DNA of 64,000 bases from Dasyornis broadbenti (GCA_013397935.1 VZRN01004396.1:369114-433113); one strand, 5' to 3'; counted from the stretch's first letter, positions 12,252 to 24,455 are shown. Notes: generated by a model not told the origin, from the sequence alone. Translations and numbers: made by a program.

Positions 12252-12653
12252 GGAGAGCTGGGGGTGTTCACCTGGAGAAGAGGAGGCTCCAGGGAGAGCT
12301 CAGAGCCCCTGGCAGGGCCTAAAGGGGCTCCAGGAGAGCTGGAGAGGGACTGGGGACAAGGCATGGAGGGACAGGAGCCAGGGAATGGCTTCCCAGTGCC
12401 AGAGGGCAGGGATAGATGGGATCTTGGGAAGGAATTGTTCCCTGGGAGGGTGGGGAGGCCCTGGCCCAGGGTGGCCAGAGCAGCTGTGGCTGCCCCTGGA
12501 TCCCTGGCAGTGTCCAAGGCCAGGCTGGACAGGGCTTGGAGCAGCCTGGGAAGGTGTGGTGGTGGAAGTGGAAGGTGTCCCTGCCATGGCAGGGGTTTGG
12601 AAGGAGCTGAGCTTTAAGGTCTCTGCCAGCCCAAAAACCTTTCTGGGACTCCA
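12252..12653 (+). mobile_element. CR1 LINE 3' end, group A
   Basis: Starts at GGAGAGCTGGGGGTGTTCAC and runs through GGGAAGGAATTGTTCCCTGG and AGGCTGGACAGGGCTTGG to a tail CCTTTCTGGGACTCC. The tail octamer is degraded. A short GTGGTGGTGGAAGT insertion precedes the CCCTGCCATGGCAGGG palindrome. An E-box CACCTG lies at 12269-12274. Confidence 0.88.
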
Positions 12654-13230
12654 TGGAAAAGCCTGGCCATGGACAGGTCCAGCTTGCAAAGTTGTGAGGT
12701 CTCGTTGCCCCCAAAGAAACGATCGCTGCTCCTCCCTGCTCTCCACAGCTCTAGAGCATTCCCATTCCTGCTCCTGGGATGTAGGAGGATGCTCCAGCTA
12801 TGGCAGGGACACACCCGGGGCTGCAGTCCCCACCTCGCTGGTGACAAAGCCTGGAGCACTCTCAGTGAGGTTCATCTCCTGTGTGCAAGTCAGGCTTTCT
12901 GCTTTGGTTTTGTCTTTGCCCTTGGGAAGCTCCTGCTCTCCTTCCTCTCCCCATTCCGCTCCTGTTTTTCCCGTGGGGTGCACCCTGTTTGCCAGGATGT
13001 GGAAAACAGGGTCTGGAAGGAAAGGCTGGGATGGTCCGACAGCCAGGGGCAGGGAGTGCGGGTCAGCAGGAAATAAAATGTTTGGGGGAACAAATGGCAG
13101 GGGAAAGTCTTCATACCTGAGTCGAGGGTCATAGCCCAGCTCTGATCCTCTGTGCTGGGGTGTGCATTCCTGCTCCCAGGGCTTCCCCTCCTGGCAGACG
13201 TTTCTCCTGTGCCTTTTCAATGAGGTTGAC

Positions 13231-13345
13231 ACAGAATCCCTGAATGGTTTGGGCCCATCTCATTCCACCCCCTGCCATGGGCGGGGACACCTTTGACTGT
13301 CCCAGGTTGCTCCAAGTCCCATCCAGCCTGGCCTTGAAACGTGAA
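13231..13345 (-). mobile_element. CR1 LINE 3' end fragment
   Basis: Reversed CR1 tail ACAGAATCCCTGAATGGTTT, then GGGCGGGGACACC and CCAGGTTGCTCCAAGTCCC. Shorter and more diverged than the group A copies. Confidence 0.78.
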
Positions 13346-14055
13346 GGGCTCTCTCTTCCCTGCAATTCATTTTTTCCGCTTGAATTTTATTTCACTGCTG
13401 AGGGCAAGGGTGTCCTGTCCTGCCAGAGGCACAGCTGGGTTCTAAGGGACACACGAGGAGTGGGTCTGGCAGGTGACAGGGCTGTGGGGATGCTCTGGCA
13501 GCAGCTCAGGGCTCCTCCAGCAGTTGGGGAGAGGCAAATGTAACCCAGTCCCTGTCTCAGTGTGCGTTTAACTTGAGGGGTCAAGGCTGCATGTTTTCAA
13601 GGCAAGGTTTTCTGGGGTATTTTGGGGCTTTTTTGTTCATCTCCCACCCTGGAGAACAATCCTCCTGACTGGATTTGAGATTTTGAACTGGGAAAGAGCA
13701 CAGGGAATGCTGGGGGTGCCAGAGCCAAAGCTGTACTGAGATAAGTGACAGCTTTTGTTTAGAAACTGCCAATTTGCCACAGACCTTGTTTAAGCACCGT
13801 TCTAACTTCGCCAGAATTGCTGAAGCAGTGCAGGGCTCTGTTCCCTGCAGAGCTCCTTCCTTCCCTCATGAGGCAATTCCGTACCAGTGAGGCTGTGAGG
13901 GGTCAGTGTGTGTCAGGTAAAAATCAAGAACCTGGGCTGAGGGGACGCTGGGCTTGGTGTGCACCTTCTGTGTCAAAATGACAGACACGAGCTCCAGCAC
14001 CAGCACCGGCTCGTCTTTTTATGAGAGGAGCTGGTGGGCAGCAATTAGTAGGTAA

Positions 14056-14292
14056 ATAGAATAAGTTCAGCTTAGATATTGGGAAGGAATTCACCCCTGG
14101 GAGGGTGGGCAGGCCCGGGCCCAGGGTGCCCAGAGCAGCTGTGGCTGCCCCTGGATCCCTGGCAGTGTCCAAGGCCAGGCTGGACAGGGCTTGGAGCAGC
14201 CTGGGACAGTGGAAGGTGTCCCTGCCATGGCAGGGGTGGGACTGGATGGACATTAAGGCCTCTTCCAACCAAACCACTCTGGGACTCTGTGA
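14056..14292 (+). mobile_element. CR1 LINE 3' end, group A-like
   Basis: Starts near TTCAGCTTAGATATTGGG and continues GAAGGAATTCACCCCTGG, with GGGCCCAGGGTGCCCAGAG instead of the commoner GGCCAGAG. It ends ACTCTGGGACTCTGTGA. The CCCTGCCATGGCAGGG palindrome is at 14220-14235. The A/T-rich start resembles older CR1, so it may be a sister of group A. Confidence 0.85.
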
Positions 14293-15045
14293 ACGCTGTT
14301 CCTGCTGCTCTCATTCCATTCCAAGCTCTCAGATGGTCTCTGGAGGGCAGGACGCTGGGATTTGGTGCAGGATGCAGCAGCTCTGCCTGAGTTCACCTCC
14401 AGTCCTGCCCTAACCCAGGGCAGCCTGAGCGGCACGGGTTGGCTCAGCATCCCGGCTCGAGGCCTCCACACTTATTGTGCCCTTTCCAAAGGGGAGAGAT
14501 GGCTTTGGAAGGGGCCCAGCAGGCCTGGCAAGCGCTGCTGCAGGCCCTGGCTGCTGCTAATTTGCAATTCCTCATGGCCTGTGCAGTGCCCTGCTCCAGC
14601 ACGTGTCCCATGTGTGACCAGCTCCCCGGCCTGGTGCACCTCTATTGTTAATGGCTGTGTGCAGTGACAATCAAACTGCAGTTATTAGCAGTGGTAGTTT
14701 GAATTTCAGACAAGCAATGAGTGTCTCAGGGGACTGGGTTTGTGCTGTTCTGTTACTCTGGGGGGCTGCATCCTCACATGGCCCTGCATTCCCCGATCCC
14801 CACACAGCTGAAGGACACCAGAAATGCCGGGTTCCTTTCCCGACTGTTGTTTCTCCTGTCTTGGTGCTCTGCTGAGGCTCCTCTTCGCTTCTGCCCAGCC
14901 TGTGCTCCCTGCTCCAGGCACAGGAGGGAGGGATTTGCCCAGAGCCATTCCCATCGTGGGGAGGGAGCTGAGGGGATGGGGAGCCAATAGAGCTGTCCAG
15001 ATATGGCAAAAAGTTTATCTACATCAAGAAAGACCTCTTGGAACA

Positions 15046-15490
15046 TGTCCAGAGGAGGCCATGGAGATGCTCCAGGGCTGGAGCCCCTCTGCTCTGGAGC
15101 CAGGCTGGGAGAGCTGGGGGTGTTCACCTGAACAAGAGAAGGCTCCAGGGAGAGCTCAGAGCCCCTGGCAGGGCTTAAAGGGGCTCCAGGAGAGCTGGAG
15201 AGGGACTGGGGACAAGGCATGGAGGGCCAGGACACAGGGAATGGCTTCCCAGTGCCAGAGGGCAGGGATAGATGGGATCTTGGGAAGGAATTGTTCCCTG
15301 GGAGGGTGGGGAGGGCCTGGCCCAGGGTGGCCAGAGCAGCTGTGGCTGCCCCTGGATCCCTGGCAGTGTCCAAGGCCAGGCTGGACAGGGCTTGGAGCAG
15401 CCTGGGGCAGTGGAAGGTGTCCCTGCCATGGCAGGGGTTTGGGAGGAGCTGATCTTTGAGGTCCCTTCCAACCCCAATCATTCTATGGCT
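15046..15490 (+). mobile_element. CR1 LINE 3' end, group A
   Basis: Begins at TGTCCAGAGGAGGCCATGGA and runs to CCCCAATCATTCTATGG. The start falls in the reverse-transcriptase C-terminal region at the same internal position as the copy at 58656. E-box CACCTG at 15125-15130. Confidence 0.9.
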
Positions 15491-15767
15491 CTGCCTGTTG
15501 GATTCCCAGCTGTGTGGGTTGGGATTATCCTGCCCCTTCCCAGCAACTCCAAACAGCTGAGAGCAAGGGACTGGCAGCCTGCAGGCTCTGCAGGGGAACT
15601 GAGTCACTCAGCAATCCCTGGGTGGCCGGGACAAGGGACTGGGCAGTGTCAGATTCGGGTGCTGGGGTTTCCCTGGCACATCCCCAGGCCACCAGCCCGG
15701 CGGGATACTTGCAAGGGCCTCAAAATTATCAGCTTGGGAAGCCAGGATGGGCAGTGATGCACATGGT

Positions 15768-16095
15768 GCTCCTTCTCCCGAGGGGAGCTGGAGGGGCAGG
15801 GGCTGAGCTCTGCTCTGGGAGAGGGCCAGGAGCCCAGGGAGTGGGTGGAGCTGTGTCAGGGCTTGGGATGGAGCTCAGGGAAAGGTTCTCCCCCCAGAGG
15901 CTGCTGGGCACTGCCCAGGCTCCCCAGGGAATGGTCCCGGCCCCGAGGCTGCCAGAGCTCCAGGAGCGTTTGGACAGCGCTGCCAGGGCTGCACAGGGTG
16001 GGATTGTTGGGGTGTCTGTGCAGGGCCAGGGGCTGGACTGGATGATCCTTGTGGGTCCCTTCCAGCTCAGGATATTCCAGGATTCCATGATTCCC
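15768..16095 (+). mobile_element. CR1 LINE 3' end, group B
   Basis: Starts in the CTCCCGAGGGGAGCTGGAGG block and ends GGATTCCATGATTCCC. It contains the full CAGAGGCTGCTGGGCACTGC and GGGATTGTTGGGGTGTCTG blocks. It lies less than 300 bp after the group A copy at 15046, in the same orientation. Confidence 0.88.
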
Positions 16096-18522
16096 AGCAA
16101 GTGGGCAGCTCCCAGCCCCACAAATCCCTGGGATGATGTGTTGGTCTGACTGCAGGTGCCTGGTGCTGATGGAGGAGGGATTGCATTTTAGGAAATCAGA
16201 GCTTTTCCAGAGGCTGGAGCTCCTGTGGCTGCACAGGCAATGCCTCATCCCCTCTGAGCAGAGCCCAGCCCGTGCACACCTCAGAGCCCTCTCTGCCAAG
16301 AGGTCCCCAAATACTTGGCAAGCCTTGATTAGCACATCAGCTTAAACAAATTGTGTTCTACATCCTCGGAGGGAAGTGCACTCCTTCAGTGGTGACTTAG
16401 AGTTTAATTAATTTTGTTGCCAAATGAGGCATGAAATACAGTGTGAAATATATTGTGGTGCTGAATGTGTAATTGTACGGGGGCCTGGGAGCACGGCTGA
16501 GGATCGGGGATCACCTGAGGCAAGCCAGGCACGGAGCTCTCATGGCCCCAAAACGGGAGGTGTGAGCCCATTTTGGGGGCAGAGAGGGACAGAACCCCCA
16601 CAGGAGTGGGGACCAGGCCAAGCCCCCCATCACAGCAAAACAATGCCCAAAGTTGTCATTGTGCCCACAGCTTTGTCACTGTTTGGGGGTTTTCTGCCAG
16701 AGGATCTAACTCCTGGGCAAGATTCAAACTCCTGGCAGGGTCCCCAGGTGTGTCCTCCCCAGGAGCAGCCGCTGTGGCCATTCTGTCTTTGCCACCCAAC
16801 CACGGATTTGCCCCAGGTCTGGGGTAGGATGGAGAATGGGAGTTTTGCCCGTTGGTTGTAGAGATCCTGGTTTGTCTGTCCCTGTCTTGCAGGGTGGAGG
16901 TACATCTGGACAAACATCAGAAAGGGAAAAGCTGAGCTGTGAGGGGAGATTTCTTGGTTCAGCTTTTGAGAGTTTCTGAAGTGGCTGTTTGGATGCTCTT
17001 CTCCCTGCCCTGATTAATGTTTCTGGAGGGAAGTTGCCTCCAGTGCCTCATTCCCCCACTAAAGAAGGGAAACAGGCAGTCCAGGACATCTGCCCTCATT
17101 TTTTAATCCTGAATTTTTCAATTAACTCGCCAGGTAGCCCAGCTCCAAAGCCAGCAGGGAGAAAAATCTAAAAAACACTGTCCATCTGCCTGTGAACCCT
17201 GGGAAGCACATCCCCACCTCCAAAGTGACCTCAGGCAACGTCTTCCTCTAAATTTAGCTGGGGATTGCGTCAGGAGTAAGAAGGAGGTGAAGTTAATGTG
17301 GCATAAGCTTTTTCTAGCAGGGGAGTTTGCCTGGTTAGACAGGGACTGAAAATAAACAAATGAGCCTCGCATCAGAGCCTCTGGGGCCGGGGCTGGCAGG
17401 GAGGGCAGCTCCAGCACAAAGGGACATTTGGAGGTGGCTTTTTTTGGACCAAGTGAGGCAAGGGACAGTGATCTCTAAACCTTGGTTTGTCCTAGCTGGG
17501 AATAACCTCCCAGGACAGTGGAAGTGATGCTCCCCATGCCCTGTCTGAGGGCACTGGACGTGGCCAGCGAGCTCTGGGGTCACTTCTGGCACTGGCACCT
17601 GCCTCTCCTGGGGACTGGTGTCAGCGGGTTTGGCGGTGCCACTGGGCACTACTTGGGGCAGAGCTGTTCCTCCCCTCCTCAGGGAGTTCTGAAGCATCTT
17701 CTGCCCATCCTTCCTTGATCCCTGGCGCCTGGGGTGAGGAATTGGCCAGGTTTTCTCCCTCCCAAAGCCCTCCCGGGTGCCTGTGCCAGTCACAGACGTG
17801 GTGGCATCCAGGGGTGCCCCAGAGGACAGCCCAACCTGGAAGGAGCCAAACTCCTTCAGGGTAAGCCTTGGGGTGCCTGGTGCTGCCCACAGCCTCGCTC
17901 ACCTTTCTGCCTCATCCTGCCCAAGCCACGGGGACAAATCTCGCTTCTGGCAAGTGACAAAACCCATCCTGGCGGTAGGGAGTGCGTGACCTTTCCTGGG
18001 AGAGCAGGGGTGGCCTGGGCCCCTTCTGCTTTCTGGGGCATTTTGTTCTGCAGTGATGTGGTCTCCCTTGCAAAGGCTGCTCCTGCCCTGTTAACATTGT
18101 TATACAAAGCAGCAGTTTGCCATCTAATTAGGAAAAATACGCACTAACCTCTACCATATGTTGCTCTTCTCCTCGGATTTGCATTTGAAAGTCCAGCTGA
18201 ATTTCAATGTGAAACTGGATTTTATCCAAATGATGAATGGCCCAAGAAGCTGTGGGAAGGTGGATGTGCCTCCCCATCACATATGGTTTGGTGGTTGGAG
18301 TTTTTTTCCTATTTAAAGAAAAAAATTTAAAGCAGGGTTCCTTCATTTCTTATCCCATGGTTTGAACAGTTCACACCTTTCCTCCCAAATCTGCGGTGGA
18401 TTTGTCTGGCTGGGTGCTCATTCCAAGGCTTCTGAGGTGCAGGAGCTCCAACCCCATGAGGGAGAGGGATCAGATTTACTCAGAAGCAAATTATTTTTGG
18501 TAGCAGCTCCACCACTCCTGGT

Positions 18523-19092
18523 TGTGCCCTGGGCTGAGCCCCCAGCGTGGGCAGCAGGGGAGGGGGGATTCTGCCCCTCTGCCCCCTCAGGTGAGACCCC
18601 ACCTGCAGAGCTGCCTCCAGCCCTGGGGAACAACATCAGCAGCACCTGGAGCTGCTGGAGCCTGTCCAGAGGAGGCCATGGAGATGCTCCAGGGCTGGAG
18701 CCCCCCTGCTCTGGAGCCAGGCTGGGAGAGCTGGGGGTGTTCACCTGGAGAAGAGAAGGCTCCAGGGAGAGCTCAGAGCCCCTGGCAGGGCCTGAAGGGG
18801 CTCCAGGAGAGCTGGAGAGGGACTGGGGACAAGGGATGGAGGGACAGGAGCCAGGGAATGGCTTCCCAGTGCCAGAGGGCAGGGATAGATGGGATCTTGG
18901 GAAGGAATTGTTCCCTGGGAGGGTGGGGAGGCCCTGGCCCAGGGTGGCCAGAGCAGCTGTGGCTGCCCCTGGATCCCTGGCAGTGTCCAAGGCCAGGCTG
19001 GACAGGGCTTGGAGCAGCCTGGGACAGTGGGAGGTGAAAACCCATGAGATGGGTTTTCAAGTCCTTCCACCCAGAGCGGTGTGGGATTCACT
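18523..19092 (+). mobile_element. CR1 LINE 3' end, group A, long copy with altered 3' end
   Basis: Starts in the block CTGGGCTGAGCCCCCAGCG, upstream of the part most copies keep. Near-consensus to GGAGCAGCCTGGGACAGTGG. It then departs: in place of the usual palindrome it has the inverted repeat GAAAACCCA/TGGGTTTTC (19036-19058) and ends GTGGGATTCAC. It carries a pyrimidine-CAG/GTGAGA site at 18588-18596 and an E-box at 18742-18747. Confidence 0.87.
18571..18596 (+). other. CR1-borne pyrimidine tract-CAG/GTGAGA (recursive-splice-like site)
   Basis: CTGCCCCTCTGCCCCCTCAG is followed directly by GTGAGA (GT at 18591). It looks like a 3' splice site abutting a 5' splice site in the sense orientation of TCF3 intron 3. 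It derives from a conserved part of the CR1 reverse-transcriptase frame. Use in splicing is inference. Confidence 0.35.
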
Positions 19093-19820
19093 CCGTTTTC
19101 CCAGCCCCATCGGGTAGGTTTGTGCAGGAGCCCCTCACGTTGCTCCAGGTGTTCTCTGAGAGGGCCCCAGCCACTGATCCTGAGCTGGGAGTTGGGGGTT
19201 TTGGTTTTTCACTTGATTTGGAGCGGTAGCTGCTCCCAGCCCCTTCCCAGACAGGGCCATGGTTTGGGCAGAGCTCCCCAGGCATCCCGGAACAGGAGCA
19301 GAGGCTTTGCTGCTGCCTGGGCAGCTGGAGGTTTTGGGAGCCGTAGGATTGCTGAGCCCACGCTGCACATCCCCACAGTCCGTCAGAGCTGCCTGGACTT
19401 CCCACTTGGCTTGAGGCTGGATTTCTCCCCCTGCCTGAGGTCAGTTTGAGCTGAGTTAAGCTCTGTGACAAACTCAGCATTACGTTGCTGAGCTGGGTGT
19501 GCTCACACGGCTCTTAGTGACCTTTTACCTCACCTACCTGGCAAAAAAAGCTCTTAAAAATCACTTCACATCCTGATTATTTCACATCCTCTGTGAATCT
19601 GTCATTAGAGAGTGGCCTGGGTACCGAGCTGGCCATGGTGCTCACAGGGGGAGCTGCTTGCTCGGGGTTTCTGACTTTTGTTCTCCTTTCTCTTCGCTCC
19701 TTGGAGATCAATTCAATCTTTAAGGCAGTTTTTGTTGAGGGTTTTTGTTGTGTTAATGCAGCTGAACTAATATGATTACATTTCCAGATTTGGGTAATGG
19801 AATAACAAGTCAGGAAGCTC

Positions 19821-19851
19821 TTTTTTTAAAAGAAAAAAAAAAAACAAAAAA
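19821..19851 (+). repeat. T7 followed by A-rich run
   Basis: Seven T, then A-rich sequence with a single G and C, able to fold on itself. No attached element was recognised. Confidence 0.75.
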
Positions 19852-19924
19852 TGAGAACTTATGTCATTTCCAAGTCTCCAGTTGGGAAGCTCTTTCCCTT
19901 TATCAGTTACTCAGAGAGGTTGGG

Positions 19925-20064
19925 TACTCTCCATCCCTGGAAGTGTTCAAGGCCAGGTTGGATGCGGCTTGGAACAACCTGGGATGGTAGAAGGTGTCCC
20001 TGCCCATAGGAATGGATGAGTTTCTAAGGTCCCTTCCCACTCAAAGCATTCCATAATTCCGTGT
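19925..20064 (+). mobile_element. CR1 LINE 3' end, older copy
   Basis: CATCCCTGGAAGTGTTCAAG, then GGCCAGGTTGGATGCGGCTT, GTAGAAGGTGTCCCTGCCC and the tail CATTCCATAATTCCGTG. More diverged from group A, so probably an earlier insertion. Confidence 0.83.
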
Positions 20065-20468
20065 TCTGCTCTTGACACGAGGGCTCCTTGGGGCTGTGGC
20101 CGTGCAGGGGCACCCCAGTCCTGGGTGCTGCACTTTGTGCTCCAAGTCCTGGTCAGCCAAAAACACAGAACAGCCACAGGGATGCTCTGGGTGCCCCAAA
20201 GGCTGCATCTTCCCTTTCCCCAGAGGGGCAGACGCCCTGGCACACCCACCCTTCCTGGGGCAGTGTCACCAGCATCTCGAGGCTTGATGGCTTTGCTCAT
20301 CCCCATGCCTGCTCTCAGGTTCAGAGGAGGGATCTGGCAAACAGCTCAGCCAAAGCATCTCTCAATGGCAACTTCCTTTCTAAAAAGAGAAGGATGTTGT
20401 GGAGTTGGTGGCTTCCCATTATTTTCCCCAGTTTGAACTTTTTTGCCATTGGTCCCGCAGCGTCTGCA

Positions 20469-20937
20469 GTATCAGAAGGATCTAAATCTGTTGGAGAGTG
20501 TCCAAAGGAGGGACACGGAGCTGGGGAAGGCTCTGAGGAGCGGCTGAGGGCACTTGGCTTGTTCAGCTGGAGCACAGGAGACTGAGGGGAGACTCCTCGG
20601 GGGCTGCAGCTCCTCCCGAGGGGAGCTGGAGGGGCAGGGGCTGAGCTCTGCTCTGGGACAGGGCCAGGAGCCCAGGGAACGGCTGGAGCTGTGTCAGGGC
20701 TTGGGATGGAGCTCAGGGAAAGGTTCTTCCCCCAGAGGCTGCTGGGCACTGCCCAGGCTCCCCAGGGAATGGTCCCGGCCCCAAGGCTGCCAGAGCTCCA
20801 GGAGCGTTTGGACAGCGTTGCCAGGGCTGCACAGGGTGGGATTGTTGGGGTGTCTCTGCAGGGCTGGGGGCTGGATCAATGATCCTTGTGGGTCCCTTCC
20901 AGCTCAGGACATTCCAGGATTCTGTGATTCTGTCAGT
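20469..20937 (+). mobile_element. CR1 LINE 3' end, group B, long copy
   Basis: Starts near ATCAGAAGGATCTAAATCTG and TTGGAGAGTGTCCAAAGGAG, then CTGAGGAGCGGCTGAGGGCA, and ends AGGATTCTGTGATTCTGTC. The 5' part corresponds to the conserved reverse-transcriptase C-terminus of CR1. Confidence 0.9.
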
Positions 20938-21269
20938 GTCAGGCTGTGTGTCTTGCTTTGCTTTGGGATCAGCCTCAGCATTGCTGGAGCTCCGTGTGCC
21001 TCAGGGTGTCCCTGCTGTGTCACCGAGCTGCTCCTGCTCCCCCGGGATGGGGTCCTGGCCAGTGGAGCAGAGCGCGAGTGGGACTGTGGTGTTTGCCCTT
21101 TTTGGGAATGCTGTAAGAAGGTAGTGACTCACTTTCCATGGAGCTGATAGTTACCCTGCTCCTGTCTTGGATTTGTGTTGTGTAGCCAGCAGGATTATTT
21201 ATAACTTAGCCAGCATCCCGAGTCTATTGTTTCTGCAAAGAGCAGGAATGACTAGATGACTTCCTGAGA

Positions 21270-21308
21270 TTTTTTTTTTTTGCCACCCCCTCATTTTTTA
21301 TTTTTTTA
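21270..21308 (+). repeat. T-rich low-complexity block
   Basis: An 11-base T run, CACCCCCTCA, then further T runs and As. No target-site or element structure seen. Confidence 0.65.
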
Positions 21309-22658
21309 AAAATCTGCTTTTCCTTCCAAGTATTATATTCGCCAGTTGGATGCTTTCCCCCCACATCTTCCCCTCCTGATTGTGCATTTGTGCTGCTGAC
21401 AATCCCGCTACCGGTGTTGCTTTAACTCTCAAATTTCTCCCAGGAAAGGCTGGGGCACCTTCCCGTGGCGCTGGGGGCTCTGTGGCCCTGCAGGTGCTGG
21501 GGACTGGTGCCATTAACGGGAGGGCTCTCAGCCTGTGGATGCTGTGGGGTGTGAGGTGCGTCCCAGGAGCAGGGTTAGTCTACTCTGGGACTGCACCACT
21601 GAGCTCTGGGCCAGCCTCGTTGTCTCTGCCTCTCTGAAGGGTCATTGGGGCAGTCCAAAGGCCCCACCTGAGCCCAGGGATGCAGGGAGCAAAAGCCATC
21701 TCCATGCAGGCACATCCAGCCCTGGACGTGTGGCACTGGTGGGTCCTGAGCTCCTGTCCATGGGTGTGTGGCCACTCACTCCCTGGGCAGTGTTTGCCCT
21801 AAACCCTGGAGCTCTCCTGGCCCTTGCCCCTCCTCTTTGCCCACCCACCTGCCATTATTTCACCATCGATATCGCCAGCCCTAGCAGCCAGCACCACTTT
21901 GATTAATTACTTAAGCACCTCCCTGGCAATCAGTGGAAAGTGAAATCACTCTGGAAGGTGCAGAATGCAGAGAAAGGCCAGGGTGGGTTTGGCCAACGGA
22001 GCCCATCAGAGCCCTTGGGAGGGACGTACTTGTGGAGCTGCCACCCACAGCTTCTCGCCACCCAAACAGCTCCACCTTGCACCTTCTTGCTTGACCTTCA
22101 CACCTGAGACCCTGATTTGGGTTTGCTTGGGTCAATTCCCCTTGTGGCCAGGGGGATGCTGTGGGCTGGAGTCCCAGCTGTGCTTGCTTCGTTAGCTGCT
22201 GCCTGGCTGTGATGTAACGAGCAGCCTCGGAGGCTGGAGCGGCTGCAGGGGCGACCGGGAGCGAAACAGCTGAAGGGGAAGGAGCCTGGGCTGCCTTGTG
22301 GGCAGCGGAGACCCTGCTCAGCTCCTCTCGGTTTCCATCGGTTCAGAACTCAAAACTGGGCCTTGTTGAATGCTGAGTTGCTGTTTCTGGCTGAGCTGCC
22401 TTGTGTCCCCTCTGGCCCTGGCTCCTTCCCCAGCTGCAGGGAAGCCATGGAAGGGTCTGGAATGCTGGTTCTCCCCCTTCCCAGGGCTCATGGCACTGAG
22501 GTGTTGCTGTCCCTGCGCTGACTTTCCAGGAACTGCCTGGCTCCGCAGGGAAGCGTGAGGTTGATCCAAGTGGATCACGCTGGGAACACCACTCAGATGT
22601 GAGAGCTTGGAGTGGAAAATGAGTCCTGGACTCTGTCCTGTGGGGTTTTTACACACTT

Positions 22659-22925
22659 CACAGAATCCCTGAATGGTTTGGGCTGGAAGGACCTTAAAGC
22701 TCATCCAGTCCCAGGCAGGGACACCTTCCACTGCCCCAGGCTGCTCCAAGCCCTGTCCAGCCTGGCCTTGGACACTGCCAGGGAACTAAGACTGCTCAGG
22801 CCACCCTGGGCCAGGGCCTCCCCACCCTCCCAGGGAACAATTCCTTCCCAAGATCCCATCTATCCCTGCCCTCTGGCACTGGAAGCCATTCCCCCTTGTC
22901 CTATCACTCCATGCCCTTTTCACAG
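22659..22925 (-). mobile_element. CR1 LINE 3' end, group A
   Basis: Tail at left: TCACAGAATCCCTGAATGGT. It contains GGCTGCTCCAAGCCCTGTCC and CCAGGGAACAATTCCTTCCC. About 20 bases around the usual GGATCCAGGGGCAGCCACAG are replaced by AACTAAGA. The far end shows CCCTTGTCCTATCACTCC. Confidence 0.87.
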
Positions 22926-23727
22926 CCGCTTTTGCTCTTCCAGGTTTCCTGTGGTGCAGAGCACCAGGTGTGGTCAGAAACTGCAGCAATGTCTGTCACA
23001 TGAGATCCTGGGCTTGGGGGAGAGGTGATGCTCCAAGAAGGGTCTGGGAACTGAGGCATCTCAGGGAAGTGATGTCTGGAATCATGAGGTCACAGCAAAC
23101 TTCTGGGGTTCTCTTTGCTTGTTTTAGTCAAAACTGGAGATTCTTTGGCCTGGACACTTCACTGACTTCCTGTGAGAGCTGGTCCCGACACCTTTATGGT
23201 CTGAGTGGAGCAGGTTTGTCTGTCCCAGAGGGTGGCTGTGCTGGGCTGCTCCTGCTGCTGCTTGTCCTCATTCCTGGGAGGTTTTCCAGCTGCCAGGGCA
23301 CCCTTGTGCTGGCTCCTTCCCATCCCAGACACTGAGTCACTCGGGGTTTCTCCAGGCATGGGGTGACGTCCCAAGTCAAGTGCTGCTGCCATTCCGTCCC
23401 ATCTGGCAGCATTTCCCTGGAGCAGTGGGCAAAGCCATGCTGGGTGGCATTGAATTCCCAATTCTTTTTGCCCCTCAGGTTCCTTGAAATTGAAGTGCAT
23501 GGGAAACAAAACTGAGTGAAAAGTTGGGGAGCTCCCCATGGCCAGCAGGAGCTGAGAGCCAGGCAGGAGCATCTCCCCCAGCTCCCTCCTGGCTCAGCTC
23601 AGAAATAGAGAAGAGCCCTTCTCCCCCAGCTTGCTTTGTATTTTTAAAATCCTTGTGGCTTTTTGTTCTGTTTTCTTTAAATAATTTTCTAAAAAGTTGA
23701 AACTGTACAACTGGTTTGGTTTTTGGT

Positions 23728-23748
23728 TTGTTTTTTTTTTTTTTTTAA
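23728..23748 (+). repeat. poly-T run
   Basis: GGTTTGGTTTTTGGTTTG leads into an uninterrupted T run and AACCC. Simple low-complexity sequence. Confidence 0.75.
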
Positions 23749-24293
23749 CCCAAAGAAGAAAACTGAAAGATGGGTGAGACGTTGTGGTTTGGAGCACCAG
23801 TTGTAAATAAATTTTTGGGTGCTCCAGCATGCCAGGCTTTCCCACCTGGACAGTGAGTGCTTCTCCCAGGAGCTGGGGAGGTGCTTGTCCACACAGGTAT
23901 TCCAGGGATAACCTGTGTCACTGTGTATTGTGCCAGGAGGAAGCTGAGCTGGCTCAGCTCTGGGCCCTGCTGCCTCCCCAGCTCTGTCCTCATTTCTGGG
24001 CAAGTCTCTCCATCTGTACAATAGCAGAAAGAGTTTTGCTCCCTGGAGAGGCTTCGAGGTTTAACATTTACAAAATGCTTTGAGATCTGCAGATAAAGGA
24101 AAGCCAGACAATAAGCAGTGCCCAGGGCTGTGCCAGCGGAGTCCCCTGGATCACCACAGCAGAGCTGGGCAGGATTGGGTGCAAATCCAAGTGGCTTTTG
24201 TGAGAGGGCAAAAACTGCTCCAGCTGCAGCCCTGGTGCTGAGCTGGCCTTTGGAGGGCTCCGGGCGAGGAGAGAACAAGGAGATAACACCATG

Positions 24294-24455
24294 GAATCAC
24301 AGAGTGCCTTGGGCTGGAAGAGACCTTAAGGATCATCCCATTCCACTGTCCCAGGCTGCTCCAAGCCCTGTCCAGCCTGGCCTTGGACACTGCCAGGGAT
24401 CCAGGGGCAGCCACAGCTGCTCTGGCCACCCTGGGCCAGGGCCTCCCCACCCTCA
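24294..24455 (-). mobile_element. CR1 LINE 3' end, group A
   Basis: GAATCACAGAGTGCCTTGGG at left, then the CCAGGCTGCTCCAAGCCCTG and GGATCCAGGGGCAGCCACAG blocks. It stops at CCTCCCCACCCTC. The CCCTGCCATGGCAGGG palindrome is deleted. Confidence 0.85.
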
